From contig JAISUH010000038.1 of assembly GCA_031272205.1 (NCBI GenBank), positions 1 through 41,602 on the forward strand: DNA of 41,602 nt, written 5' to 3'. The DNA is from Dysgonamonadaceae bacterium. Lineage in GTDB: Bacteria > Bacteroidota > Bacteroidia > Bacteroidales > Dysgonomonadaceae. The translations under genes were made by a program, and so were the position numbers. The notes beneath the pieces were generated by a model. The model ran no database searches and was not told the origin of the DNA. It saw nothing but the letters and a program-made list of their open reading frames with translations. Each line of letters starts with the position of its first letter. The first letter of the stretch is position 1. This document shows positions 31,599 to 41,348 of the stretch, piece by piece.

Positions 31599-33551
31599 AT
31601 GAAAGTAAAAATCCACATAAGAAAACTTTACCAATACGTCTTAAAAACCTTTCTCCCGCTGTTTTTAATGACTTTTGCCATCTGCCTCTTTTTGGTGTTG
31701 ATGCAATTTCTTTGGAAATATGTGGAGGACATGGTGGGTAAAGGGCTGGAATTTAGTGTGCTGGCCGAAATGTTCGGTTATGCGGCGTTAAGTCTTATCC
31801 CAATGGCCTTGCCCTTGTCTATCTTGCTGGCTTCGTTGATGGTATTCGGCAATCTGGGGGAAGACTTGGAGTTGTTGGCCATAAAAGCGGCAGGCATTCC
31901 CTTGTTGAAAACCATGAAGCCGCTTATCATCTTCCTTACTTTTGTCAGTATCGGGGCTTTCTTCTTTCAGAACAACGCCATGCCCAAGATACAGACCAAG
32001 TTTTCTTCTCTTCTGTGGTCTATCCGACAAAAATCGCCCGAACTGGATATTCCCGAAGGCGTTTTCTACAAGAATATTGACGGATACAACCTGTATGTGG
32101 GAAAGAAAAACCGCAAGACGGGCATCCTGTACGATGTGTCTATTTATGATATAGCTAAAGGCTTTAAAAATATGGCCGTGATTGTTTGTGATTCGGCCGA
32201 AATGAGGATGTCGGAAGACAAAAAGTGGCTGATTTTTACCATGCACAGCGGGCAGCAATTTCAAAATTTCCAGCAGGATCTTTCGACGGGAAGCCGACCG
32301 ACAGTCGATTTTGTGCCTTATGCTCGCGAAAGCTTTGATAAAAAAGTCATGCTGATTGGTTTTGACGCCAATTTTAACCGGATGTCGGAAGAAGACATCG
32401 AGGGACGGACATCCATTGCCTATATTTCGCAAAACCTGAAAGAATTGAAGACATCCATTGACTCAATGAGATATGTGGTGGATAGCATGAACGTTATCGA
32501 CCGACGGCGGATGAAAGACTCTTATCAAAGTTTTCTCAATGCTTATCGGGCCGAAAAACGCGATTCGCTGATTCAGTTGAGTAAAATGCACCCCAATAAC
32601 TTAGACCTCGATTCTTTGTTCGTTTCGAGAGACCAGAGTGTGAAAATCTCCGTTTTGAACAACGCCTATTCCAAAGCCGATAATAATGCCAATGATTTCA
32701 GATTCAGGTCTTTAACAAAAGTAGGTACGGGCAAAACGCTCAACCGCTACTGGATTGAATGGCATCGGAAATTTACGCTGTCGTTTGCCTGCCTTATCTT
32801 CTTTTTTATCGGCGCCCCCTTGGGCTCTATTGTTCGTAAAGGCGGTTTAGGAATGCCCATTGTGATTTCCGTCATCCTTTTCATCATCTACTACATTCTT
32901 GATAATGTGGGCTATAAAATGGCACGCGACGGCGTCTGGGCGCATTGGTTAGGTTGCTGGTTCAGCTCCATGATTCTTTTACCATTAGGTATATTCTTGA
33001 CATACAAGGCAATGAACGATTCGTCGATCATGAATGCCGACACCTACATCCGTTTTTTCAAAAACTTGTTTTTTATTCGCGAAAAACGGAGTTATCCGCG
33101 CAAGGAGGTTATCATTAACGAACCGACTGATGAAGAGATTGACCGCTTGTTATCGGAACTGACGGGATTGGTAAAGGTCTATCTCAACAAATACGGGGAA
33201 ATGAGATACCGAATTTATTGGATGGATAAAGGTTATGACCAACTGCTTACGGAAATCAAAAACACGATGGAGACGATGCTGAACATCCTGTCCAACTCCA
33301 AAAACAGGTTTGTCCTTGGCCTTGCGGAGCAGTATCCGGTGCTCATCAAAAACCTGAGGCCATTTGGCGCCGGTTCAAAAATGGCAAAAATAACCATGTA
33401 CGCCTACCCGATAGGCGGAATCATAAAACTTGTTTCAGTTCTGTTTGCCAAGAGGATAAACAACGATTTACAATTGGTCGGACAGTTGAACACAAGTCTG
33501 CAAGATATGATAGATAAACATCGGAAAGATGCGGTCAATACGGCATCCTGA
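31599..33551 (+). CDS. LptF/LptG family permease (LPS export)
   Basis: An inner-membrane subunit of the LPS transport machine that moves LPS to LptC/LptA, powered by LptB. The 650-aa protein has the YjgP/YjgQ layout: membrane helices near the N-terminus (about 14-35, 50-85, 95-120), a periplasmic beta-jellyroll region (about 120-290), and three more helices (about 395-480, with FFIGAPLGSIVRKGGLGMP). It is much longer than the roughly 360-aa proteobacterial proteins because of a mid-region and a cytoplasmic C-terminal extension of about 150 residues, as is usual in Bacteroidota. The start is the ATG at 31599. ribBA follows after 30 bases. Confidence 0.9.
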   Translation: MKVKIHIRKLYQYVLKTFLPLFLMTFAICLFLVLMQFLWKYVEDMVGKGLEFSVLAEMFGYAALSLIPMALPLSILLASLMVFGNLGEDLELLAIKAAGIPLLKTMKPLIIFLTFVSIGAFFFQNNAMPKIQTKFSSLLWSIRQKSPELDIPEGVFYKNIDGYNLYVGKKNRKTGILYDVSIYDIAKGFKNMAVIVCDSAEMRMSEDKKWLIFTMHSGQQFQNFQQDLSTGSRPTVDFVPYARESFDKKVMLIGFDANFNRMSEEDIEGRTSIAYISQNLKELKTSIDSMRYVVDSMNVIDRRRMKDSYQSFLNAYRAEKRDSLIQLSKMHPNNLDLDSLFVSRDQSVKISVLNNAYSKADNNANDFRFRSLTKVGTGKTLNRYWIEWHRKFTLSFACLIFFFIGAPLGSIVRKGGLGMPIVISVILFIIYYILDNVGYKMARDGVWAHWLGCWFSSMILLPLGIFLTYKAMNDSSIMNADTYIRFFKNLFFIREKRSYPRKEVIINEPTDEEIDRLLSELTGLVKVYLNKYGEMRYRIYWMDKGYDQLLTEIKNTMETMLNILSNSKNRFVLGLAEQYPVLIKNLRPFGAGSKMAKITMYAYPIGGIIKLVSVLFAKRINNDLQLVGQLNTSLQDMIDKHRKDAVNTAS

Positions 33552-33581
33552 CCCGTTTTTAAATTAAAATTCTGAGGAAAA

Positions 33582-34799
33582 ATGCAAAAAATACAACTTA
33601 ACACAATAGAAGAAGCGATTGAGGAAATACGCAAAGGCCATTTTGTGATTGTGGTGGATGACGAAGACCGCGAAAACGAGGGAGACCTCGTGATAGCCGC
33701 CGAGTGTATCACCCCCGAAAAAATCAATTTTATGGAGACCCATGCACGCGGGCTGATATGCGCCCCCATCACCAAGGAACGCGCCGAAGAACTCGATTTG
33801 CCGATGATGGTTGCCAATAACACCTCCATTCACTCCACGCCGTTTACCGTTTCCGTGGATCTGCTGACTCGTGGTTGTACGACAGGGATTTCGGCGCACG
33901 ACAGAGCCGAAACGATAAAGGCTTTGGCCGACAAAACAACAAAACCCGAAGATTTTGGCCGTCCGGGTCATATTTTTCCGCTTCGCGCTCAGTCAAAAGG
34001 CGTGCTGCGACGCGCAGGACACACCGAGGCAAGCATCGATTTGGCGCGTATGGCCGATTTGTATCCGGCAGGGGCTTTAGCCGAAATTAAAAAGGAGGAC
34101 GGCTCTATGGCCCGCCTTCCCGAATTAATGGAGATGGCTCAGCAGTTCGATTTAAAAATCGTATCGGTTGCCGCGCTTATTGAATACCGACTCCGTACCG
34201 AATCGCTTGTAGAACGGGGCGTGGAAGCCCATTTGCCAACCGAATACGGCGATTTTCATCTGATACCCTTCCTTCAAAAATCAAACGGGATGGAACACGT
34301 CGCGTTAGTAAAAGGAAGCTGGGAGGATGACGAGCCTGTTTTGGTGCGCGTTCACTCTTCGTGCCTGACGGGCGATATTTTTGGATCCTACCGTTGCGAA
34401 TGTGGCGAACAGCTCCATAAATCGCTGCAAATGATTGAAAAAGAAGGAAAAGGAGTTCTCGTTTACTTGAAACAGGAAGGCCGGGGAATCGGACTTATGG
34501 CCAAAATAGCAGCCTATAAGCTTCAAGAAGAAGGATTGGATACGGTCGATGCCAACCTGCACTTGGGATACAGGGCAGACGAACGCGATTACGGCGTGGG
34601 AGCGCAAATCCTGCGGAGCATAGGCGTAAAAAAAATGCGCCTGATGACCAATAATCCCGTGAAACGTATCGGATTGGAGTCTTACGGATTAGACGTGGTG
34701 GAAGTGTTACCCATTGAGATTGCCCCCAACAAATTCAACCATTTCTACATGGAAACCAAGAAAAACAAGATGGGGCATTTATTGAAAAAATTAAAGTAA
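33582..34799 (+). CDS. ribBA: bifunctional 3,4-dihydroxy-2-butanone-4-phosphate synthase / GTP cyclohydrolase II
   Basis: A 405-aa fused riboflavin-biosynthesis enzyme. The RibB half (residues 1 to about 200) makes the four-carbon unit from ribulose 5-phosphate and has [11 protein letters not shown] at 26-36 and the HTEAS motif near 148. The RibA half (about 205-405) opens GTP and has its zinc site at Cys261, Cys272 and Cys274 ([16 protein letters not shown]), followed by QEGRGIGL. Both halves look active. No FMN riboswitch is visible in the 30-base gap behind the LptF/G gene, so it is probably expressed with that gene. Confidence 0.97.
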   Translation: MQKIQLNTIEEAIEEIRKGHFVIVVDDEDRENEGDLVIAAECITPEKINFMETHARGLICAPITKERAEELDLPMMVANNTSIHSTPFTVSVDLLTRGCTTGISAHDRAETIKALADKTTKPEDFGRPGHIFPLRAQSKGVLRRAGHTEASIDLARMADLYPAGALAEIKKEDGSMARLPELMEMAQQFDLKIVSVAALIEYRLRTESLVERGVEAHLPTEYGDFHLIPFLQKSNGMEHVALVKGSWEDDEPVLVRVHSSCLTGDIFGSYRCECGEQLHKSLQMIEKEGKGVLVYLKQEGRGIGLMAKIAAYKLQEEGLDTVDANLHLGYRADERDYGVGAQILRSIGVKKMRLMTNNPVKRIGLESYGLDVVEVLPIEIAPNKFNHFYMETKKNKMGHLLKKLK

Positions 34800-34845
34800 A
34801 TAAACTGTAAAACAGTACGTTGTATATTTAATAAATCAGTTTTCT

Positions 34846-36357
34846 ATGAGGAACATGGATGTGATTTTTCTTTTTATTATCGGACTTGTTGCCGGAGGCT
34901 TATTGAGTTGGATTATTGTCCGATTGGCTTTGAAGTCAAAAATGGTTTCGAAGACGGATTTTGACGCTCTGTCCGAAAAAAATAATACGCTCAATACGCA
35001 AGTAGCGCTGTCGTCCGAAAAATTGAATGTAGCGGAAGAAACACAGCGTTCATTGAAGACCGAATTGCAGGGCAATCAGGATAGAATCAATAATTTATAC
35101 GCTGATATACAGAATCTTGAAAAACAATTATCAACTATTACTGCAAATTACAATTCGGCCGGCGAAACCCTGAAAACGCATCTCGAAAGCATTGCTTCGC
35201 TCAAAGAAGAACTTGCCGCAAAAACCGAAGAATTTAACGCGGCAACCAATACGCTGGCGGCTTATAAGGCCGACAACCGCGCGTTGCAGGAAAAATTGGA
35301 AACGCAAAAATCAGAAATAGAGGCATTGCGCAAGCAGTTCAATATCGAATTTGAGAACATCGCATCAAAAATTCTCGACGAGAAATCGGAGAAATTCACG
35401 AAACTCAATCAGGATAACCTCTCCACCATTTTGAAACCGCTTGGGGAAAACATCGATACCTTCCGAAAAAAAGTGGAAGAGGTGTATATTACCGAAGCAA
35501 AAGAACGCTTTTCGCTGGGCGAGGAAGTGAAAAGACTGGCACAGTTGAACCAGAAAATCAGTGAGGAAGCCAACAACTTGACCAACGCCCTGAAAGGAAA
35601 TTCAAAAACGCAGGGAGATTGGGGACAGATGATTTTGGAAAACATCCTCGAACGTTCGGGATTGACGCTGGGACGCGAATATGAGGTGCAGGATTTCTTG
35701 AAGGACGCCGACGGCAATTACCTGAAAAACGAGGACGGGACAAAAATGCAGCCCGACGTCATTGTCTCTTACCCCGACGACCGAAAAGTAATAATCGACT
35801 CCAAAGTTTCACTGTCGGCTTATGCCCGATACGTTGCAGAGAATAACCCGGAAGAACAAAAAACGGCCATCCGCGAGCATTTGCGCTCGGTGAGAAAGCA
35901 TATCGACGAACTGAGCCGTAAAAGCTATCAGGATTATGCGGTTACGCTCGATTTTGTGATGATGTTCATCCCCAACGAACCGGCCTATCTGCTCGCTTTA
36001 CAACATGAACCCGATTTGTGGCAGTATGCTTACGATAAGAAAATACTGCTCATCAGCCCCACGAATTTGATCGCCGCGCTAAAACTCATCTCCGATTTGT
36101 GGAAGCGCGAATATCAGAACCGCAATGCGCAGGAAATTGCCGATCGTGGTGCAGCGCTGTACGACAAATTTGTGAATTTCGTGGATTCGATGACCGATAT
36201 CGAAGCGCATCTCGACAAAGCTAAAAAGAGCTACGACAGCGCCTACGGACAATTAAAATCGGGTAGGGGAAACCTCATCGGACAAGCCGAAAAATTGCGC
36301 GAACTGGGCGTGAAAGCGAAGAAAAATTTGCCGCCATCGCTCATAGAGGAAGAATAG
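34846..36357 (+). CDS. rmuC: DNA recombination protein RmuC
   Basis: A 503-aa protein of the RmuC family, which limits inversions at short inverted repeats in E. coli. The N-terminus is a membrane anchor (about residues 5-27), followed by a long coiled coil (about 35-170, with heptad-like [16 protein letters not shown]). The RmuC nuclease-like domain comes next (about 190-480), with the hallmark [18 protein letters not shown] and later [15 protein letters not shown]. The order and length are normal for the family. The gene begins 46 bases after ribBA, and no clear promoter was seen. Confidence 0.93.
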   Translation: MRNMDVIFLFIIGLVAGGLLSWIIVRLALKSKMVSKTDFDALSEKNNTLNTQVALSSEKLNVAEETQRSLKTELQGNQDRINNLYADIQNLEKQLSTITANYNSAGETLKTHLESIASLKEELAAKTEEFNAATNTLAAYKADNRALQEKLETQKSEIEALRKQFNIEFENIASKILDEKSEKFTKLNQDNLSTILKPLGENIDTFRKKVEEVYITEAKERFSLGEEVKRLAQLNQKISEEANNLTNALKGNSKTQGDWGQMILENILERSGLTLGREYEVQDFLKDADGNYLKNEDGTKMQPDVIVSYPDDRKVIIDSKVSLSAYARYVAENNPEEQKTAIREHLRSVRKHIDELSRKSYQDYAVTLDFVMMFIPNEPAYLLALQHEPDLWQYAYDKKILLISPTNLIAALKLISDLWKREYQNRNAQEIADRGAALYDKFVNFVDSMTDIEAHLDKAKKSYDSAYGQLKSGRGNLIGQAEKLRELGVKAKKNLPPSLIEEE

Positions 36358-36386
36358 TGTAATAGACTCATTAAAAATATCGATAA

Positions 36387-37142
36387 ATGATGAAAACATC
36401 CATTTTTTACAGTATTAAAACGTTGATATCAGGATTGTTATTGAGTTTATCTTTTGTCGGATTTGCTCAGACGGAGACAGGCCAAAAGAATTTTATCAAC
36501 CAGCATTACATCGAAGTTACAGGGAAAGCCGAACTGGAAATTGTCCCTGACATGATTTACTTGAAAATACAGTTGAGCGACAAAGACAATAAAGATAAAC
36601 TGACGCTTCCTGAAATCGAAAAAATCATGATACAAAAATTGGACGAAGCGGGCGTCGATATGGATAAAGACTTTTTCTTAGTTGATTTTATCAGCAATTT
36701 GAAGACCTCGTTGTTTAAATCGTCAAATGTGGTTCTTTCGAAACAGTATCAGGTAATTGTCCACGACGCGCAAACCTTGCAAAAAATATTCTTTGAATTT
36801 CAGAAATTGGGTATCTCAAACGTGTCGATAGAAAAATTAGACCACAGCAACATGGAGCAATACATAAAGGATGCCAGGATAAAAGCGATTAAAGCGGCAA
36901 AAGAAAAAGCCGAAGCCATGGCTGTCGCATTGAAACAGAGTATTGGTAGAGCGATCTATATTCAGGAGGCGAACAACCAAAGTCCATATTTGGTTTCAAA
37001 TGTATTGCAAGGTCGTTTGACCGGCGTAAATGCAAAAGTGAGAGGTATTGGCCGCATTTTGGAAGAAGAAGCTCCAAGCGACATGGAATTTGAAAAAATT
37101 AAAATCGAAAGCGCTGTTTTGGTGCGGTTCGAGTTATTTTAA
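36387..37142 (+). CDS. SIMPL domain (DUF541) exported protein
   Basis: A 251-aa exported protein. The signal peptide is at residues 1 to about 28 (LLLSLSFVGFAQ). The SIMPL/DUF541 domain fills the rest and begins with the characteristic strand IEVTGKAELEIVPDMIYLKIQLS. The middle contains an Ala/Lys-rich helix (RIKAIKAAKEKAEAMAVAL), also typical. Members form periplasmic or membrane assemblies of unclear role, sometimes tied to oxidative stress. It lies 29 bases after rmuC and 23 before kbl on the same strand. Confidence 0.87.
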   Translation: MMKTSIFYSIKTLISGLLLSLSFVGFAQTETGQKNFINQHYIEVTGKAELEIVPDMIYLKIQLSDKDNKDKLTLPEIEKIMIQKLDEAGVDMDKDFFLVDFISNLKTSLFKSSNVVLSKQYQVIVHDAQTLQKIFFEFQKLGISNVSIEKLDHSNMEQYIKDARIKAIKAAKEKAEAMAVALKQSIGRAIYIQEANNQSPYLVSNVLQGRLTGVNAKVRGIGRILEEEAPSDMEFEKIKIESAVLVRFELF

Positions 37143-37165
37143 TTAACGGTAAAAACAAAAAATAG

Positions 37166-38353
37166 ATGTACGGAAAAATGCAACAACACCTGCAAATCGA
37201 ATTGAAATCGATTGAAGAAGCAGGTCTTTACAAAAAAGAACGAGTGATTGTTTCGCCTCAAAAAGCCGAAATAAGAGTTGATTCGGGACAGGAAGTCTTG
37301 AATTTTTGTGCCAATAATTACCTGGGGTTGTCGGACAACCCGCAACTGATAGAAGCGGCCAAAAAGGCGCTCGACGACAGAGGCTACGGCATGTCGTCCG
37401 TACGTTTCATCTGTGGAACGCAAGATTTGCACAAAGAATTGGAAGGCCGCATCAGCGAATTTTTCGGCACCGACGATACGATTCTTTACGCCGCTTGTTT
37501 CGACGCCAACGGTGGGCTTTTTGAACCCCTGCTGACCGATGAAGACGCCATCATCTCCGACGCGCTGAACCATGCGTCCATCATCGACGGTGTGCGCCTC
37601 TGCAAGGCGAAACGCTACCGTTATGCCAACGCCGATATGGATGATCTCGAAAAATGTCTGAAAGAGGCGCAGGCACAGCGTTTTCGCATCATCGCCACCG
37701 ACGGCGTTTTCTCGATGGATGGCAACGTTGCCCCGATGGACAAAATTATCGGTTTGGCCGAAAAATACGATGCCTTGGTCATGGTGGACGAAAGCCATTC
37801 GGCCGGGGTTGTGGGCAAAACCGGCCGGGGCGTCTCGGAACAATTTAATTGCCGGGGCAAAATAGATATTTTCACCGGTACGCTCGGAAAAGCGTTTGGA
37901 GGCGCTATTGGCGGGTTTACCACCGGACGGAAAGAGATCATCGATTTGCTTCGACAGCGTTCGCGCCCCTACCTGTTCTCAAATTCTATTCCCCCTATGG
38001 TCGCCGCCGCCGCCATTAAAACCTTCGACCTTTTGGGAAACTCCAACGCTTTGCAGGATAAACTGCACGAAAACGTAAGTTATTTTGTGGAAAAAATAAA
38101 AGCTGCCGGATTTGATATAAAGCCAACACAATCAGCTATTTGTGCCGTAATGCTCTACGACGCGAAACTGTCGCAGGACTTTGCCGCAGAGCTGCTCGGC
38201 GAAGGGATTTATGTTACCGGTTTCTATTATCCGGTAGTACCGAAAGGCGAAGCACGCATCCGTGTCCAGCTCTCGGCCGGACACGAGCGCGAGCACTTAG
38301 ACAAAGCCATTGCCGCATTCGTTAAAGTGGGTAAAAAATTGAAGGTAATCTGA
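37166..38353 (+). CDS. kbl: glycine C-acetyltransferase (2-amino-3-ketobutyrate CoA ligase)
   Basis: A PLP enzyme of 395 aa that splits 2-amino-3-oxobutanoate with CoA into glycine and acetyl-CoA. PLP-binding residues are visible: Lys242 in [10 protein letters not shown] for the Schiff base, His136 in LNHASIIDG for ring stacking, and Asp208 and His211 in VDESHSAG. The length and motifs agree with Kbl rather than with 8-amino-7-oxononanoate synthase, and the next gene is tdh, which makes the substrate. The pair degrades threonine. Confidence 0.94.
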   Translation: MYGKMQQHLQIELKSIEEAGLYKKERVIVSPQKAEIRVDSGQEVLNFCANNYLGLSDNPQLIEAAKKALDDRGYGMSSVRFICGTQDLHKELEGRISEFFGTDDTILYAACFDANGGLFEPLLTDEDAIISDALNHASIIDGVRLCKAKRYRYANADMDDLEKCLKEAQAQRFRIIATDGVFSMDGNVAPMDKIIGLAEKYDALVMVDESHSAGVVGKTGRGVSEQFNCRGKIDIFTGTLGKAFGGAIGGFTTGRKEIIDLLRQRSRPYLFSNSIPPMVAAAAIKTFDLLGNSNALQDKLHENVSYFVEKIKAAGFDIKPTQSAICAVMLYDAKLSQDFAAELLGEGIYVTGFYYPVVPKGEARIRVQLSAGHEREHLDKAIAAFVKVGKKLKVI

Positions 38354-38401
38354 TGCGGCGATTCAATACTAAAAAAATACGATTGATACAAAGAGATAAA
38401 A

Positions 38402-39427
38402 ATGAAAGCATTAGTTAAGCTCCGTCCCGAAAAAGGGATTTGGATGATGGATGTTCCCGTTCCCGAAATCGGCGTAAACGACGTCCTTATCAAGATTAAA
38501 AAAACAGCTATTTGCGGCACCGATTTGCATATTTACAAATGGGACGAATGGTCGCAGAAAACCATAAAAACCCCGATGACCATAGGCCACGAGTACGTTG
38601 GCGAGATTGTGGAAATGGGCAGTGGCGTTTCCAATTTGAAAATCGGCGACCGCGTAACGGGCGAAGGACATATCGCCTGCGGGCATTGCCGCAATTGTCG
38701 CCGCGGCAAACTGCACGTCTGCGAAAATTCGATTGGCGTTGGGGTGAATCGCGACGGCGCTTTTGCCGAATACCTGTCGCTTCCTGCCGCCAATGTGGTG
38801 AAGTTAGACCCGCGCGTTCCCGATGAAATTGCATCCATTATGGATCCGTTTGGCAACGCCACACACACCGCATTGTCTTTCCCGCTCATCGCCGAAGATG
38901 TATTGATTACCGGGGCCGGGCTTATCGGGAACATGGCGACTGCCATCTGCCGGTTTGCAGGAGCGCGTTTCGTAGTTGTTACCGATATGAGCGATTACCG
39001 ATTGGAGATTGCCAAGAAAATGGGGGCTACGCTAACCCTCAATCCCTCGAAGGGAGAGACGCTCGACCAAGCCATGAAACAGCTGGGTATGAGAGGCTTT
39101 GATGTGGGATTGGAGATGTCGGGGTCGCCAACGGCATTCCGCGATATGCTCAAACACATGTATAACGGATCCAAAATATCTTTGCTCGGCCTTTTGCCCA
39201 ACGACACATCGGTGAATTGGAATGATATTATATTCAAAGCGCTTACGCTAAAAGGAATTTACGGACGAGAAATGTGGGAGACTTGGTATCAGATGGAACA
39301 GATGATCATCTCCGGCATTGATCTTTCGCCCGTTATCACGCACCGCTTCCCGATCAGTGAGTTTCAACAAGGCTTCGACGTCATGGAGAGCGGTCTGTGC
39401 GGAAAAGTGATTTTGAATTGGGATTAG
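38402..39427 (+). CDS. tdh: L-threonine 3-dehydrogenase
   Basis: A zinc-dependent medium-chain dehydrogenase (341 aa) that oxidises L-threonine to 2-amino-3-oxobutanoate with NAD. The catalytic zinc site uses Cys38 (AICGTD), His63 and Glu64 (IGHEYVG). The structural zinc is held by Cys93, 96, 99 and 107. The Rossmann motif is GAGLIGNMA, where GxGPIG is more usual. It follows kbl by 48 bases, and a strong terminator comes 26 bases after its stop. Confidence 0.95.
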   Translation: MKALVKLRPEKGIWMMDVPVPEIGVNDVLIKIKKTAICGTDLHIYKWDEWSQKTIKTPMTIGHEYVGEIVEMGSGVSNLKIGDRVTGEGHIACGHCRNCRRGKLHVCENSIGVGVNRDGAFAEYLSLPAANVVKLDPRVPDEIASIMDPFGNATHTALSFPLIAEDVLITGAGLIGNMATAICRFAGARFVVVTDMSDYRLEIAKKMGATLTLNPSKGETLDQAMKQLGMRGFDVGLEMSGSPTAFRDMLKHMYNGSKISLLGLLPNDTSVNWNDIIFKALTLKGIYGREMWETWYQMEQMIISGIDLSPVITHRFPISEFQQGFDVMESGLCGKVILNWD

Positions 39428-39453
39428 CGCCTGTCCGTTAATTCATTTTAAAA

Positions 39454-39495
39454 AAAAGGGATCATTTTATCTGTATCGATAAAATGATCCCTTTT
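39454..39495. terminator. strong bidirectional terminator between tdh and KAS III
   Basis: Positions 39454-39470 and 39479-39495 form a perfect 17-bp inverted repeat with an 8-base loop. The stem starts with AAAA and ends with TTTT on both strands, so it can serve the convergent tdh and KAS III genes. Confidence 0.93.
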
Positions 39496-39521
39496 CTTAT
39501 TTATTTGCGGCAGTAACTTTT

Positions 39522-40604
39522 TCAATCCATCTTATACACCACGCAATTGATGTTCATTCCGGCTCCCACAGAAGCCATCACCAAGATGTCTCCGGAACTG
39601 ATTTCATGGGGCATCAATTTGCCGCGCCGAACCATATCGAAGAGGGTGGGGACAGTCGCCACCGAAGAATTTCCCAACCATGAAATGGTCATCGGCATCA
39701 CGCCTTCGGGAACCTCTTTTATATCGTATAATCGGTATAGACGGGTGAGGATGGCGTCGTCCATTTTTCCGTTTGCCTGATGGATAAGCACCTTTTTTAT
39801 CTTGTTGATGTGCAGCCCTAATTTGTCCAACGTTGCTTTTATGGCTTTAGGCACGTTCTCCAGCGCATATTGGTACAAACGGCGACCGTTCATCTTCAAA
39901 AACAGTTCTTTGGAGCCGGCCAACTTTTTTTCGTAGGAATAGCCCATGTGCAGCATATTGACGTAATCCAAAGCGTCGCTTCGCGAACCGTGGCCGAGAA
40001 CACCCGTTGGCATTTCGCTTTCGCAGGATTCCAATACAGCCGCGCCTGCGCCGTCGGCATAGATCATGCTGTCGCGGTCGTGTGGGTCGGAGATGTGCGA
40101 CAGGATATCGGCGCCAACGGCCAATATTTTTTTTGCATCGCCCGAACGAAGGATGTAATCGGCTTGAATAACGGCTTGTACCCATCCGGGGCAGCCAAAC
40201 AACAGGTCGTAGGCCACAGTGTCGGGATTGGCTATACCCAGCTTTTGCTTCAAACGCGCGGCGAGGCTCGGCAAAATATCCATGCGGTTATTTTCCGCAG
40301 ACGTCTCCCCAAAATTGTGGGCGAAAATGATGTAATCGAGTTCCTCTTTATCTATTCCGGCCGATTCGATGGCGCGTTGTGCGGCATAAAGCGCCAAATC
40401 GGATGTCGATTGACCGTCTTCGGCATAACGACGCTCGGAAATAGTGGTGATTTCCAAAAACTTACTCACAATATCCTCGCTCGCCGTGGGGAGTTTCTCT
40501 CCCGTTGAATCGTAAAATTCGTAAGACAAGAAGTCCTCGTTTTTCATCCGTTTTTCGGGGATATAGCTTCCCGTACCGGTGATGATACTATATAACTTTT
40601 TCAT
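39522..40604 (-). CDS. 3-oxoacyl-ACP synthase III family protein (second KAS III)
   Basis: A 360-aa thiolase-fold enzyme of the FabH type. The triad is present: Cys138 in LFGCPGW, His275 in LIHQANGK and Asn312 in LGNSSVA. It differs from the FabH at 12375 by about 25 extra residues, an N-terminal insertion (about 25-48) and changed motifs around the Cys, so it is a paralogue with a different substrate, for example a longer or branched acyl starter or a specialised lipid pathway. It stands alone, with its own promoter box upstream and the shared terminator downstream. Confidence 0.9.
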   Translation of the reverse strand: MKKLYSIITGTGSYIPEKRMKNEDFLSYEFYDSTGEKLPTASEDIVSKFLEITTISERRYAEDGQSTSDLALYAAQRAIESAGIDKEELDYIIFAHNFGETSAENNRMDILPSLAARLKQKLGIANPDTVAYDLLFGCPGWVQAVIQADYILRSGDAKKILAVGADILSHISDPHDRDSMIYADGAGAAVLESCESEMPTGVLGHGSRSDALDYVNMLHMGYSYEKKLAGSKELFLKMNGRRLYQYALENVPKAIKATLDKLGLHINKIKKVLIHQANGKMDDAILTRLYRLYDIKEVPEGVMPMTISWLGNSSVATVPTLFDMVRRGKLMPHEISSGDILVMASVGAGMNINCVVYKMD

Positions 40605-40645
40605 CTATAATTATTTATAGCTTTTCAGATAACTCTAAACTGCTG

Positions 40646-40653
40646 CAAAGGTA
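40646..40653 (-). promoter_or_regulatory. putative -7 box of the second KAS III gene
   Basis: The minus strand reads TACCTTTG, matching TAnnTTTG, 41 bases before the ATG at 40604. No clear -33 element was found. Confidence 0.55.
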
Positions 40654-40682
40654 ACAATTTAAAATGGGATTAGGGAATATTG

Positions 40683-40714
40683 TTTGGATTTTTCTTTTTT
40701 TTATCTTATCTTTG
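40683..40714 (+). promoter_or_regulatory. promoter of the four-helix membrane protein
   Basis: TTTG at 40683-40686, a 20-base spacer and TATCTTTG at 40707-40714 form a -33/-7 pair. The gene starts 71 bases downstream of the -7 box. Confidence 0.65.
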
Positions 40715-40785
40715 CTTAGACGAGGACAAAATGAGGCAACTATGGTGTAAATAAATTCAGATAAACTATTAGTAATAAAATATTT

Positions 40786-41190
40786 ATGTGGAACTTGAAA
40801 ATAAAAAACAGCATTTGGCGCTTGGTCGTTTCGGCGGCGATTCTATTACTCTTCCTGTTAGCGTTATTTGTGATTCTTAATTTGTTTCGGAAAGAAAACT
40901 GTTTCTGGTCGCGAATCCTGCAAGAATTTATTCAAATATGGATACCCGTTACTTTTTTGGCCTATTATCGTAAAATTTTTATTGATAAGATTGGTTTCAG
41001 GCGCAAAAGCATGTTTGTGGTGATAGCATTGGGTGTAATTTACATTTCGATAGCTTCAGGCCTCCTAACCCTGTTGTTCGACAGACCCATTTGGAAGGTC
41101 TTGATAGAAGATCTGTTTGTCGTTTTGTTCTCAGTATTGGTGCTTGTTTTGCCGTATAGCTGGGGCGAATTAAAAAAGAACAAAAAGTAA
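40786..41190 (+). CDS. small four-helix membrane protein of unknown function
   Basis: A 134-aa protein with four predicted membrane helices (about residues 13-33, 45-62, 73-96 and 105-124) joined by short basic loops (YRKIFIDKIGFRRKS) and ending in a lysine-rich tail (ELKKNKK). I do not recognise the family. Its size recalls small CPBP-like fragments, but the CPBP Glu and His motifs are absent. It has its own promoter and a terminator behind it, so it appears to be a real single-gene unit. Confidence 0.7.
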   Translation: MWNLKIKNSIWRLVVSAAILLLFLLALFVILNLFRKENCFWSRILQEFIQIWIPVTFLAYYRKIFIDKIGFRRKSMFVVIALGVIYISIASGLLTLLFDRPIWKVLIEDLFVVLFSVLVLVLPYSWGELKKNKK

Positions 41191-41226
41191 AACCTTTTTT
41201 TTAAAGATGGAATTGTAAGTTAAGCG

Positions 41227-41251
41227 AGGATTGAGAAATAATCCTTTTTTT
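41227..41251 (+). terminator. terminator of the small membrane protein gene
   Basis: AGGATT (41227-41232) pairs with AATCCT (41240-41245) around a seven-base loop, followed by a run of T residues to 41251, 37 bases after the stop codon. Confidence 0.7.
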
Positions 41252-41348
41252 AAATGATATGTCCATGCCTAAAAAGAAAGGAATATGTTCTACCTTACTA
41301 TATCGGGCGGAGAACTTCCGGTGGCTTTCACCACTCAATCAGCGGGCT

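Noticed and set aside
41252-41348. GTGG-(N6)-CCAC hairpin with a GAAA-like loop on the minus strand, first thought to be a group II intron domain V, and a 30-codon plus-strand frame (41285-41377)
   Set aside because: The lower stem of domain V cannot be formed and no reverse transcriptase is near. The small frame has no recognisable motif and overlaps the GH51 tail.
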